In this document: positions 31,674 to 40,341 of the stretch, piece after piece | Numbering within the stretch: the first letter of the stretch is position 1 | Layout of the letters: the number at the start of each line of letters is the position of its first letter | NCBI RefSeq assembly: GCF_002097535.1 | Contig: NZ_CP020772.1 | Location: forward strand, 3,264,501 to 3,328,500 | From: Halobacillus mangrovi | GTDB taxonomy: Bacteria > Bacillota > Bacilli > Bacillales > Halobacillaceae | Length of the DNA: 64,000 nucleotides | Direction: 5' to 3' | Notes under the pieces: generated by a model | The model's input: the letters and a program-made list of their open reading frames with translations, nothing else | Told to the model about the DNA's origin: nothing | The model's database searches: none | Made by a program: the position numbers and the translations under genes

Positions 31674-33515
31674 TTAAATGTCTGCGTTTTGAAGCTTTTT
31701 CTTCTTAGCCATTTTTTCGCGTTCGTTTTTGTTGAGATATTTCTTACGAAGGCGTACGCTTTCTGGCGTAACTTCGCAATACTCATCATCGTCTAGATAC
31801 TCGATGGCTTCTTCAAGCGTCATCTTACGAGTCTTCTTGATCGTGTTCGTCGTATCTTTTGTTGCAGAGCGAATGTTAGTCAAGTGTTTTTCTTTAGTGA
31901 TATTTACAGTCAGATCATTTTCACGGTTGTGCTCTCCGACGATCATTCCTTCATAAACCTCTGTACCCGGTTCTACAAAAATCGTTCCTCGATCTTCAAG
32001 GTTCATGATGCCGTAAGTGGATGCTTTTCCTTTTTCAAGAGCAACTAGCACACCTTCACGGCGGCCTCCGACTTGACCTTTTGTAAGAGGAGCATAGCCA
32101 TCAAACGTATGGTTCAAGATTCCGTAACCGCGTGTCTGTGTCATGAACTCTGTAGAATAACCGATCAGGCCGCGAGATGGTACAAGGAATTCAAGGCGCA
32201 CTTGCCCGTTCCCATCGTTCACCATGTCTTGCATTTCACCCTTACGATATCCAATGGATTCCATAATCGCCCCTTGGAATTCTTCCGGTGTATCGATTTG
32301 AACGCGCTCTACCGGTTCACAAATCTCCCCGTCAATTTCTTTCAAGATCACTTGTGGTTTGGAAAGCTGCAGTTCAAACCCTTCACGGCGCATGTTCTCA
32401 ACTAGAATAGACAGGTGCAGTTCACCACGTCCGGAAACTGTGAAAGCGTCCGGAGAATCTGTAGGATCTACACGAAGACTTACATCTGTTTCTAATTGAG
32501 TCAACAGGCGTTCTTCAATTTGACGAGCGGTAACATATTTTCCTTCACGTCCAGCAAACGGACTGTTGTTAACAAGGAACGTCATTTGAAGGGTAGGTTC
32601 GTCGATACGCGGGATTTCCATAGCTTCCTGATTGTCAGGCAGACATACGGTTTCCCCTACGTTGATATCTTCCAATCCGGCAAGAGCGATGATATCGCCA
32701 GCCTGTGCTTCTTGAATCTCAATTCGCTTGAGACCAATAAAGCCGAACAGCTTGCTGACACGGAAGTTTTTCACAGAACCGTCTTTCTTCATCAAGGATA
32801 CTTGCTGACCGACTTTGATCTTACCTTGGAAGACACGGCCAATTCCGATACGTCCTAAATAGTCGTTATAATCCAGCAGTGTCACTTGGAACTGAAGCGG
32901 ATCTTCCTGCGTATCTACAGGTGCAGGAATGTTGTTCATGATCAATTTGAAAATCGGGTCCATCGTTTCCTGCTGATCTTCTGGTTCATCACCAGATGTA
33001 CCATTCAGAGCAGAAGCATAAACGACAGGGAACTCAAGCTGTTCATCATCCGCACCAAGCTCGATGAACAGGTCAAGAACTTCATCCACTACTTCGTCTG
33101 GGCGGGCATTCGGACGATCAATCTTGTTCAAGACTACAACTGGTGTCAGTTTTTGTTCTAACGCTTTTTTCAGAACAAAGCGAGTTTGCGGCATGCATCC
33201 TTCATAAGCGTCAACGACTAGAAGGACACCATCTACCATTTTAAGAATTCGTTCTACCTCTCCCCCGAAGTCCGCGTGACCAGGAGTATCAAGGATATTG
33301 ATTCTAGCATCATTATAATTAATCGCGGTATTCTTCGCTAAGATCGTAATGCCGCGCTCTTTTTCTAAATCATTCGAGTCCATTGCACGCTCATCAACAT
33401 GCTCGTTATCACGGAATGTACCAGAATAGTGAAGCATTTGGTCCACTAACGTCGTTTTACCGTGGTCAACGTGGGCGACGATAGCAATATTTCGAATATC
33501 GTTTCTGTGTTGCAT
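31674..33515 (-). CDS. typA: Ribosome-associated GTPase TypA/BipA
   Basis: The 613-residue translational GTPase has G1 AHVDHGKTTL, G2 region RGITILAKNTA, G3 DTPGHADFGGEVER and G4 NKIDRPNARP. Elongation-factor-like domains II, III and V and the BipA-specific C-terminal domain follow (ending RLRKKYLNKNEREKMAKKKK). TypA helps ribosome assembly and stress adaptation, particularly in the cold. The ATG at 33515 (MQHRNDIRNIAIVAHV) follows GAGGTG. The gene is monocistronic and full length. Confidence 0.97.
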   Translation of the reverse strand: MQHRNDIRNIAIVAHVDHGKTTLVDQMLHYSGTFRDNEHVDERAMDSNDLEKERGITILAKNTAINYNDARINILDTPGHADFGGEVERILKMVDGVLLVVDAYEGCMPQTRFVLKKALEQKLTPVVVLNKIDRPNARPDEVVDEVLDLFIELGADDEQLEFPVVYASALNGTSGDEPEDQQETMDPIFKLIMNNIPAPVDTQEDPLQFQVTLLDYNDYLGRIGIGRVFQGKIKVGQQVSLMKKDGSVKNFRVSKLFGFIGLKRIEIQEAQAGDIIALAGLEDINVGETVCLPDNQEAMEIPRIDEPTLQMTFLVNNSPFAGREGKYVTARQIEERLLTQLETDVSLRVDPTDSPDAFTVSGRGELHLSILVENMRREGFELQLSKPQVILKEIDGEICEPVERVQIDTPEEFQGAIMESIGYRKGEMQDMVNDGNGQVRLEFLVPSRGLIGYSTEFMTQTRGYGILNHTFDGYAPLTKGQVGGRREGVLVALEKGKASTYGIMNLEDRGTIFVEPGTEVYEGMIVGEHNRENDLTVNITKEKHLTNIRSATKDTTNTIKKTRKMTLEEAIEYLDDDEYCEVTPESVRLRKKYLNKNEREKMAKKKKLQNADI

Positions 33516-33584
33516 GTAGCACACACCTCTTTCGTCTCACATTTTATTCAACTTATCCATTATAACATAGATCGAAGCCTGTCG

Positions 33585-33822
33585 ATACCAGCCGCGCTCT
33601 CTTTACACTTTCTTAATGGAAAGGTCAATTGGGACAATTGGTACCAGCTACGAGAGAAGACCCATTCGGTACTAGAGATCAAATCCTCGAATTCTCTCTG
33701 TTGCGTACCAGGTAAGCGACAGGTAGAATAGAGTGCAGCAAACGTACCAGGTACAGATACCGAGCTGAATGGCTTCGTTATAGTGTCAGGTACAACGAAC
33801 CAACAGACCGGTACTTGACACC
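33585..33822. repeat. Intergenic region with scattered GTACCAGGTAC / GGTGTCAGGTAC repeats (family B copy 1)
   Basis: The 337-nt gap between typA and the pseudouridine synthase contains several related short palindromic units: ggtaccag at 33640, gtaccaggta at 33705, gtaccaggtac at 33744, gtgtcaggtac at 33783 and ggtacttgacacc at 33810. The same unit recurs at 36286-36402. No gene is credible here. Confidence 0.6.
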
Positions 33823-33852
33823 CGCACACCGAATGGAAAGGAGGAGGAAAGC

Positions 33853-34785
33853 GTGGAAACAAAGAGAGAAGGAGAATGGCTGAAAGTGGAAGTCCCCTCT
33901 AAATGGGATGGTTATTCAGTCTACAAAATTATGAAGAAAGAATGGCATGTTCCGAGAAAGCTGATGCATCGTTTTAGATCGAATCGTGAATTGACCATTA
34001 ATCATAAAGACGTCCATTGGAAAGACACAAAAGTACGGACGGGAGACACCCTCCATATTCGATTATTCAAGCCCCTTCCTTTAGAGGTTAGTCCTTCTCC
34101 GATGGATATTGATGTGATTTATGAGGATGACCATCTTTTAGTTGTCAATAAACCATCAGGCGTTTTCACTCATCCGAACACACCTTTTGAAACAGACACC
34201 CTGGTGAACGGAGTAGCGGCTTATTTTGAAGAAAACATGATTTATTCTACTCCCAAATATGTCCACAGATTAGACAGGGACACATCTGGTGCCATTCTTT
34301 TTGCAAAACATGACCTGGCCATTGCGATGCTTGGGAAAGAATTGCAGAAAAGAACAATCAAACGAACTTATCTAGCCTGGGCTCATGGCATAATTCAACC
34401 TGGGGAGGGAATCATTACAGCGCCTATAGGAAAAGATTTGACCCACCCTGTACGCAGGTGTGTGTCATCTGAAGGGCAATATGCTGAAACTCACTATAAA
34501 GTACTGGAGTATGATAAAGAAAGTAATGCCTCTCTTCTCTCCCTCCAGCTGCAAACAGGCAGGACCCATCAAATCAGGGTTCATCTGAGCCATAAGGGTC
34601 ATCCGCTTGTTGGGGATGAGATGTATGGAGGAGAAGGAAGAATAGATTTTAAACAAGCTCTTCATGCAGCAGTCTTGACCTTCCAACATCCTTTCACAGA
34701 AAAGATTATTAAATGCTTTGCCTTACCCCCAGCAAATTCTCCACTCTTCTCTGAACGGCACTTGGAGTTATTGGGAGAAACGTAA
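33853..34785 (+). CDS. RluA-family pseudouridine synthase
   Basis: The 310-residue protein has an S4-like N-terminal region (residues about 12-70: VYKIMKKEWHVPRKLMHRF in part, then GDTLHIRLF). The catalytic domain contains the family motif HRLDRDTSGAILFAK with the catalytic Asp. LLSLQLQTGRTHQIRVHLSH and GHPLVGDEMYGG complete the signature. It modifies a uridine in rRNA or another RNA; the site cannot be told. The GTG start at 33853 follows AGGAGGA. Confidence 0.93.
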   Translation: METKREGEWLKVEVPSKWDGYSVYKIMKKEWHVPRKLMHRFRSNRELTINHKDVHWKDTKVRTGDTLHIRLFKPLPLEVSPSPMDIDVIYEDDHLLVVNKPSGVFTHPNTPFETDTLVNGVAAYFEENMIYSTPKYVHRLDRDTSGAILFAKHDLAIAMLGKELQKRTIKRTYLAWAHGIIQPGEGIITAPIGKDLTHPVRRCVSSEGQYAETHYKVLEYDKESNASLLSLQLQTGRTHQIRVHLSHKGHPLVGDEMYGGEGRIDFKQALHAAVLTFQHPFTEKIIKCFALPPANSPLFSERHLELLGET

Positions 34786-34923
34786 TCTAATTGTCATAGA
34801 AATAGCCAATTAGTTGTGGTAATCTGGATTTGTTAGCCCTTTCATAAAATAAGAGAGTACCTATATACAGAAATAAAAAAGATTCGACGAGGCGCCAAGG
34901 GTTGACAATAAATCATACACCGA

Positions 34924-34953
34924 GAAAGCCGCTGGTTACTATCAGCGGCTTTC
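34924..34953. terminator. Terminator between the pseudouridine synthase and phosphotransferase genes
   Basis: An 11-bp perfect stem (gaaagccgctg and complement) with an 8-nt loop lies between convergent genes. The T runs are short on both sides, so strength is uncertain. Confidence 0.6.
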
Positions 34954-34967
34954 ATAATGATATTTTT

Positions 34968-35912
34968 TCAAGATAGGGTTTGATCAATCAGAGATTTCAA
35001 ATCTGCTATCCGATTTGGTCCGTTTTCTTTTGTGTTGAGCATGCTGCAAAGCGCAACCAGATCGTAGAGCTGCGCGATTTGTTTCCATTCGTCCGGCAGG
35101 GTAATTCCCTTACTTTTCAAACCCTCAACCAACCCTTTTTCACAATGCTGGAAATTAGGAATGGATTGATAGCGAATAAAATTACCGATATCCCAGTACA
35201 GAGAGCCAGACATGGCAAACTCCCAGTCCAGCACGGCCGTGATTTCCCCTTTATTGCCTAGTAAATTAAGTCCGTTAAAATCGCCGTGAACTAAAGAAGA
35301 TGAAAAACCATCAAGCTCGATCAGCCAGGAACGTTCCTTCGCAAACTCTCTAATTTTCCTTATGAACTCAGCCTCTATCCACTTCGGTATGTACTCTTCC
35401 AAAAAATGATCGATGGTTTTCATAAAGCTCTCAGGAGTCATATTAAAAACTTCATCCACTTCAAGACTTTGGTTCAAGAACCCGCTTTTATTAAACGAAT
35501 ATGACCTTAATTTCGCTAACTCAACTCCGGCCGAGAAACCTAGTTTCCTTTGCACCGAAGACACACCTCTATAAAGCAAGTCTTTGACTGATTGACCCTG
35601 TTTCCACTCCAGAACCCCTACTTTATAAGATTTTATAGGAATGATCTCAAAAAAATGAGGTACTTTGTTGTTGTTATCTAAGCGGTCGTGTAAGTTTTTC
35701 TCCATTTTTAAATTAAGTTCATCCTCTGAAACTCTCAAAACTAATGGTGGATGGTCAGAAAAGGTCGCTTTATAATTCGTGTGACTCAATCCTCCACTTA
35801 ATTCTTTAATCTGATAATTCTCTAAATCCGGCTTCCAAAGCTTGAGCGTCTGCTCTATTTCTTCTTCATTCAACTTACTAGTATTTTTCATTCGTTCCCA
35901 GTTTTCCTTCAC
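34968..35912 (-). CDS. Aminoglycoside/choline-kinase-like phosphotransferase
   Basis: The 314-residue protein has the APH/choline kinase fold. An N-lobe with KELSGGLSHTNYKATF (nucleotide-binding loop) and Lys-equivalent strand PPLVLRVSED is followed by the Brenner motif SLVHGDFNGLNLL and the metal-binding VLDWEFAMSGSLYWDIGNF. Small substrates such as choline, a sugar or an antibiotic are all possible; the LDWEFA plus YWDIGNFIRY pattern is common to housekeeping members. The GTG start at 35912 is supported by GAGAGGAG 8 nt before it. Confidence 0.85.
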   Translation of the reverse strand: MKENWERMKNTSKLNEEEIEQTLKLWKPDLENYQIKELSGGLSHTNYKATFSDHPPLVLRVSEDELNLKMEKNLHDRLDNNNKVPHFFEIIPIKSYKVGVLEWKQGQSVKDLLYRGVSSVQRKLGFSAGVELAKLRSYSFNKSGFLNQSLEVDEVFNMTPESFMKTIDHFLEEYIPKWIEAEFIRKIREFAKERSWLIELDGFSSSLVHGDFNGLNLLGNKGEITAVLDWEFAMSGSLYWDIGNFIRYQSIPNFQHCEKGLVEGLKSKGITLPDEWKQIAQLYDLVALCSMLNTKENGPNRIADLKSLIDQTLS

Positions 35913-35935
35913 CTGTGGGTCTCCTCTCTATAAAA

Positions 35936-35962
35936 ATCCCCTCTCATTATTGGAGAGGGGAT
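35936..35962 (-). terminator. Terminator of the pterin dehydratase gene
   Basis: A 10-bp stem (atcccctctc and complement) is followed on the minus strand by T5. It separates this gene from the phosphotransferase start. Confidence 0.8.
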
Positions 35963-35967
35963 ACGAT

Positions 35968-36270
35968 TTATTCAACGAGAGACTTGTACAACTCATCATA
36001 TTTTTGGGCGCAGCTCAAATCCAGATCAGTTAAGCCCTTGGCATTCCATGAGGTGAGCTTCATCGTCACCATTTTGTAGTCAATGCTGATGAACGGATGG
36101 TGCTGAATATCCTCTGAGTATTCTGCTACATGATTCACAAATTGGATGCCTGCCAGGAAATCTTTAAATCGATATCGCTTTACAATGAATTTTTCATCCT
36201 GCAGCTTCCAGCCGTCTAATTCAGCCACACGCTTTTCTTTTTCTTCCTCAGGAATTCTTTGTTCATCCAT
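35968..36270 (-). CDS. Pterin-4a-carbinolamine dehydratase
   Basis: The 100-residue PCD/DCoH-family protein fits the published family pattern: Glu/Asp, then H-H-P (EYSEDIQHHP), five residues to Tyr (FISIDY), and nine residues to Trp (LTSW, the allowed alternative to His), then Asp. It normally dehydrates 4a-hydroxytetrahydrobiopterin. No phenylalanine hydroxylase is nearby, so here a role in molybdopterin or folate side-product recycling is possible. AAGGAGG is 7 nt before the ATG. Confidence 0.9.
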   Translation of the reverse strand: MDEQRIPEEEKEKRVAELDGWKLQDEKFIVKRYRFKDFLAGIQFVNHVAEYSEDIQHHPFISIDYKMVTMKLTSWNAKGLTDLDLSCAQKYDELYKSLVE

Positions 36271-36285
36271 TGATAGCCCTCCTTA

Positions 36286-36402
36286 TTGTGGTGTCCTTTG
36301 GTATGAGGTATCTTCTCACCGACACCCTATCAAACAACTTCGATACCTGGTACCACCATTCCCTTTTGTGGTGTCAGGTACTCCTGATCCATAACACCAC
36401 AA
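36286..36402. repeat. Palindromic intergenic element, family B copy 2
   Basis: The 117-bp element is bounded by a perfect 9-bp inverted repeat (ttgtggtgt and acaccacaa). It contains gatacctggtaccacc and ggtgtcaggtactcc, the same unit found upstream of the pseudouridine synthase gene. Confidence 0.65.
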
Positions 36403-36413
36403 GAGCTTCATAA

Positions 36414-38189
36414 TCACGAACTCAGTTTCATAAATTCTTCTAGATCACGGATGCAAAGTTCAAGAGCGTGTCTCCAAAAATCAGGTTTTTCGAGATCCAC
36501 ATCCAAATGTTTCTTCGCCAACTCTTCCACTGTCATGCGGCCAGTATCTTGTAATAAGGAGATATATTTATCCTCAAATTCCGGTCCGATTTCAACCGCA
36601 TTTGCATAGATGCCCATACTGAATAAGTATCCAAAGGTGTACGGGAAATTATAAAAAGGCACGTCAGTTATATGGAAATGGAGCTTAGAGGCCCAGAATG
36701 TTGGATCGTATTCATCCAGGCTGTCCATATAGGCTTCCTTTTGAGCTTCCGTCATTAATTCATTTAATCGTTCTGACGTGACAACGCCTTGCTTTCTTTC
36801 TTCTTAAAAACGTGTTTCGAATAAGAACCGTGCATGGATATTCATGAAGAATGCTACACTTCGCTGAACCTTATCTTCCAGGAGGGCAAGCTTTTCTTCT
36901 TCATTTTCCGCCTGTTTGACTGCTGCATCTGCAACGATCATTTCAGCGAAAGTTGATGCTGTTTCTGCTACATTCATCGCATACCCTTGATTCAGTACCG
37001 GCAGCTCATTCATCACATGCTGATGATAAGCGTGTCCTAGTTCATGAGCCAATGTAGCTACGTTTGACGGTGTTCCTGAATAAGTCATGAAAATCCTAGT
37101 TTGTTCACTATCAGGAAAGCTTGTACAAAATCCTCCCGGCTGTTTACCTGGTCGGTCCTCGGCTTCGATCCAGCCTTTTTCAAAAGCCATTTCGGCAAAG
37201 TCAGCCATCTTAGGGCTAAATTGGCGGAATTGCTTAATAATGAATTCTGCTCCCTCCTGATAACTCATCATCTGCTCAGTTTTTGCGACGGGTGCTTCTA
37301 CATCGTAAAAGCTCAACTTATCTATGCCTAACAGCTGAGCCTTTTTCTCCAAATACGGAACATATTGGTTCTTAAATTCAACAATGGTGTCCCACATCGC
37401 ATTCAGCGTATCCTCACTCATGCGGTTATAGTCAAGCGGCTCCTTTAAAACGCGCTTCCAATTACGGTGCTTGTACGTTTGCAGTCGGAAACCTGAGAGG
37501 TGGTTCAACGTTTCACTGAATAAATCTTCTTGATCACTCCAGGCCTTTTGAAGGTTATCAAATACTTTTTTCCTGATGGTACGGTCTGAAGAACTGAGCC
37601 GGTTTGATGCTTGTCCGACTGATAATGTTTCCCCTTCAACCTCAACACTCATTTTTCCAACCAACGTATCGTACATCTGCCCCCAGGCGTGATAACCATC
37701 GACACCGAGGTCATTGATTATGGATTCCTGACGAAGGTCCAATTTGTCCATAGCCAGGTGGCGTCTTTCATCGAGAATAAAAGACAGCTCCTTAAAAGGG
37801 TGCTGGCTTATTAAGGAATTCCATACATCTTTATCGACTTGAACGAGCTTCTGATCAAATTGTGTCATCGTATTGTCAAAACGCGCCCCAAGTTCATGCT
37901 GCTTCGACTGCCAAAGACCAGCTTTTTTATCGTGAACATCCTGTGCACTTAAGCAGCTGACAAAAGCACCGAATTCCGATAGCTCTTTGATGATCGTTTG
38001 AAGAATAGGCATGATTTCTGAAAGCTCCTCAATTTGATCCGTGTGTCTTGGTGCTGAGAACGATTCGACCATGGTCTCTAATTCTGAAATATGGTTTTCT
38101 GTATTTTCCACGTACTTCTTCAGTTGTTCAGATTGGCTTCCGCCTTCAAAGATGCTATCTAAATCCCACGTTAACGGGTAGGGTGTCAT
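36414..38189 (-). pseudogene. pepF: Oligoendopeptidase F (M3 family) interrupted by one in-frame stop
   Basis: Two frames in the same register form one M3B zinc metallopeptidase of about 590 residues. The first (36804-38189, 461 aa) has the active-site motif LAHELGHAYHQH (HExxH) and the C-terminal Glu region NVAETASTFAEM, and ends ARFLFETRF then TAA at 36804-36806. The sequence continues in frame as EERKQGVVTSERLNELM, and then the usual C-terminal domain (DPTFWASKLHFHIT, FYNFPYTFGYLFS). Normal family members have Tyr at the stop position, so a single-base change made TAA. The downstream part includes active-site-supporting residues, so the product would be inactive unless the stop is read through or is a sequencing error. 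Confidence 0.9.
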
Positions 38190-38348
38190 CTAAATTCACT
38201 TCCTTTTCTATGTAATCCACTTTCTCAGTATATCAAAATCTTCTAACAGTCATGGAAATTACCTATCCTTATCTTCACATTTATTGCTTTTCATCGAAAT
38301 TTTTGATACTTTCATGGAAAAGACTTCCTAGTCGAAGGGAAGATATTG

Positions 38349-38714
38349 ATGCGATATCGTCGACAAGAAACATTGCGATATAGTTTTGAAACACCCCCTC
38401 CTGCCCGGTTTAAACTGATCAAGGGCGGTGAAAAGCATGTTCATTCTTCCACTGGTAAGGGCCAAGTGATTGACATAAGTCCTGGTGGAATGAAACTTTT
38501 TACGACTGTACATATCCCTTCGGAGAAAAAGGTCCAGCTATTCGTCCATACGGCTATTGCTCAAGTGGACCTGTCATTCACAGCAGATGTGGTATGGGAA
38601 AACCAGGTGAATGACGGGTATCATTATGGCCTTGATTTCATCGGTGATCACCAGGATAAAGTTATCCACGCACTTAAGGAGTATAGAAAAACATCCCAAG
38701 AAAGTTCTACATAA
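38349..38714 (+). CDS. PilZ domain protein
   Basis: The 121-residue protein has the PilZ pattern: an Arg-rich start (RYRRQETLRYSF), DISPGGMKLFT (the D/N-x-S-x-x-G core) and a final beta strand with YHYGLDFIG. The N-terminal RxxxR that contacts c-di-GMP is plausible in YRRQETLR. It may bind c-di-GMP and affect motility or exopolysaccharide. Start is ATG 38349 (TTG at 38346 is an alternative), with GAAGGGA upstream. Confidence 0.82.
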   Translation: MRYRRQETLRYSFETPPPARFKLIKGGEKHVHSSTGKGQVIDISPGGMKLFTTVHIPSEKKVQLFVHTAIAQVDLSFTADVVWENQVNDGYHYGLDFIGDHQDKVIHALKEYRKTSQESST

Positions 38715-38723
38715 TTGCAATAA

Positions 38724-38757
38724 CCCCCTGTTTCTTATAGAAACAGGGGGTTTGTCT
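38724..38757 (+). terminator. Terminator of the PilZ gene
   Basis: A perfect 12-bp stem (ccccctgtttct and complement) with a 3-nt loop is followed by a T-rich tract that touches the mtlD stop codon on the other strand. Confidence 0.85.
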
Positions 38758-38758
38758 T

Positions 38759-39886
38759 TTAGACAAGGTACTTTTCTACTGATTGGACAAGTGGGTGATC
38801 CTTTTCTAATTCTGCTATCTCACAAAAGGCACTGATTTTGCCTTTTTCACGGATCAAATCCTGGAGTTCGACCGCTTCTGGGTCTTCTTCATTCTTATAA
38901 TCCAATGCAGCTGCAATCACTTCAGCCAGGTGAGCAGGTTCCTCTTTTTTCAAGCGGATAAATTCTAGCGCAGGACGCACAAGGCGATCCTTAGGTCCCA
39001 GCTTCCGAACTGGTCCCCGTCCTACCCGTGTGACTTCATCAGACAAGTCAGGGTTTTCAAATCGGCTGATGATTGTATCGATGTAGTCCTGGTGTTCGTC
39101 GGGATTAAAGCCATACTTCTCGATTAAGACTCCACCGGACTCACTTAGAGCGCCCTGAATTTTATTTTTGATATTGGAATCATCCAAAGACTCTTTAATC
39201 GTTAGGTAGCCGTTGTATTTTCCAAGATAGGCCGCTACCGCATGTCCGGTATTAACTGTAAATAGTTTCCTTTCAATGTAAGGTGTCAGATCATCAACGT
39301 AAGTGATACCTTTAATGTCCGGGAGTTCGCTGTTAATCGATGACGTCTCCACCACCCACTCATAGTAAGGCTCTACCATTACAGTGAGAGGATCTTTTTG
39401 GTTTTGATTTGGAACAATTCGATCAACCGCAGCATTGGGAAAACTAATCCGATCAGAAATCCATTCTTTCTGTTCTTCATCTAAGTTTTCAATCACATGA
39501 TTTTTTAGTATTTCCGTACCTCCGACCATATTCTCACACGCAATAACAATCCCGTTGCTATTTTTCTCCAACAACCCTTTAGCTAGCACAGGGGCGATCA
39601 TAGGCAGAACATTTGGACCCACGGCCGTTGTGATGACTTCTGCTTCGGCAATGGCTTCGATGACTTTTTCTTCATCTTCAAGGCTGTTTAATCCTGATAC
39701 GTTGGTCACTTCAATGGAATCATCCGTACCAGCAAGTTCAACCCGATAAGCCCCTTTGTCATTTAGTTCATCAATCAGTTCAGCATTGACGTCGACAAAA
39801 ATAGTTTCATAATTTGATTGGGAAAGTAAAGCGCCAATAAACCCTCTCCCAATATTTCCAGCTCCGAAATGTACAGCCTTCATCAT
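38759..39886 (-). CDS. mtlD: Mannitol-1-phosphate 5-dehydrogenase
   Basis: MtlD (375 residues) oxidises mannitol-1-phosphate to fructose-6-phosphate with NAD+. The N-terminal KAVHFGAGNIGRGFIGALL is the Rossmann nucleotide motif. IACENMVGGTEIL, SFPNAAVDRIVP and KLFTVNTGHAVAAYLGK (with the catalytic Lys/His region) are conserved in long-chain polyol dehydrogenases. Its ATG directly abuts the mtlF stop. It is the last gene of the mtlA-R-F-D operon. Confidence 0.97.
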   Translation of the reverse strand: MMKAVHFGAGNIGRGFIGALLSQSNYETIFVDVNAELIDELNDKGAYRVELAGTDDSIEVTNVSGLNSLEDEEKVIEAIAEAEVITTAVGPNVLPMIAPVLAKGLLEKNSNGIVIACENMVGGTEILKNHVIENLDEEQKEWISDRISFPNAAVDRIVPNQNQKDPLTVMVEPYYEWVVETSSINSELPDIKGITYVDDLTPYIERKLFTVNTGHAVAAYLGKYNGYLTIKESLDDSNIKNKIQGALSESGGVLIEKYGFNPDEHQDYIDTIISRFENPDLSDEVTRVGRGPVRKLGPKDRLVRPALEFIRLKKEEPAHLAEVIAAALDYKNEEDPEAVELQDLIREKGKISAFCEIAELEKDHPLVQSVEKYLV

Positions 39887-40329
39887 TAATTCACCTCGTT
39901 GAAAATACTGATGATTTCTTCTTTAGAGCCTGCATTTAAAATCGTATCAATGTTCTCTTCCTCTGAACATACAATAGCGATTTTAGAAAGAATCTCTAAA
40001 TGTTCATCCCCTTTTCCGGCAATGCCGATAAGCAACTTAACGATGTTTCCATCACCGAAGTCCACACCTTCTGGAACGGTCACTACAGCAATTCCAGTCT
40101 CAAGGACAGCTTTTTTCGCATCCTCTGTACCATGTGGGATCGCTACATAATTCCCCATAAAGGTTGAAGTAACTTTCTCTCGCTCAAGCATCTGGTCAAT
40201 GTATTCTGCATTCACATATCCATTGTCACGGAGAAGCGCACCTGTATATTGGATTGCCTCTTCTTTTGAATCAAAACTCTGGTTCATTTCAATTGTTTTC
40301 GCCGTTAAAATATTTTCAGACATATTCAT
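39886..40329 (-). CDS. mtlF: Mannitol-specific PTS enzyme IIA
   Basis: The 147-residue IIA(Mtl) accepts phosphate from HPr on the active-site His in YVAIPHGTED and passes it to the IIB domains of MtlA. The family segments REKVTSTFMGN and KLLIGIAGKGDEHLEIL are present. It starts 12 nt after mtlR and abuts mtlD. As a free protein it goes with the EIICB architecture of the MtlA encoded upstream. Confidence 0.96.
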   Translation of the reverse strand: MNMSENILTAKTIEMNQSFDSKEEAIQYTGALLRDNGYVNAEYIDQMLEREKVTSTFMGNYVAIPHGTEDAKKAVLETGIAVVTVPEGVDFGDGNIVKLLIGIAGKGDEHLEILSKIAIVCSEEENIDTILNAGSKEEIISIFNEVN

Positions 40330-40341
40330 TCTCCTCTTCTC

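Noticed and set aside
36414..36755. Separate 113-residue gene downstream of the peptidase
   Set aside because: Its frame is continuous with the peptidase and completes the M3 domain; it is the rest of a broken gene.
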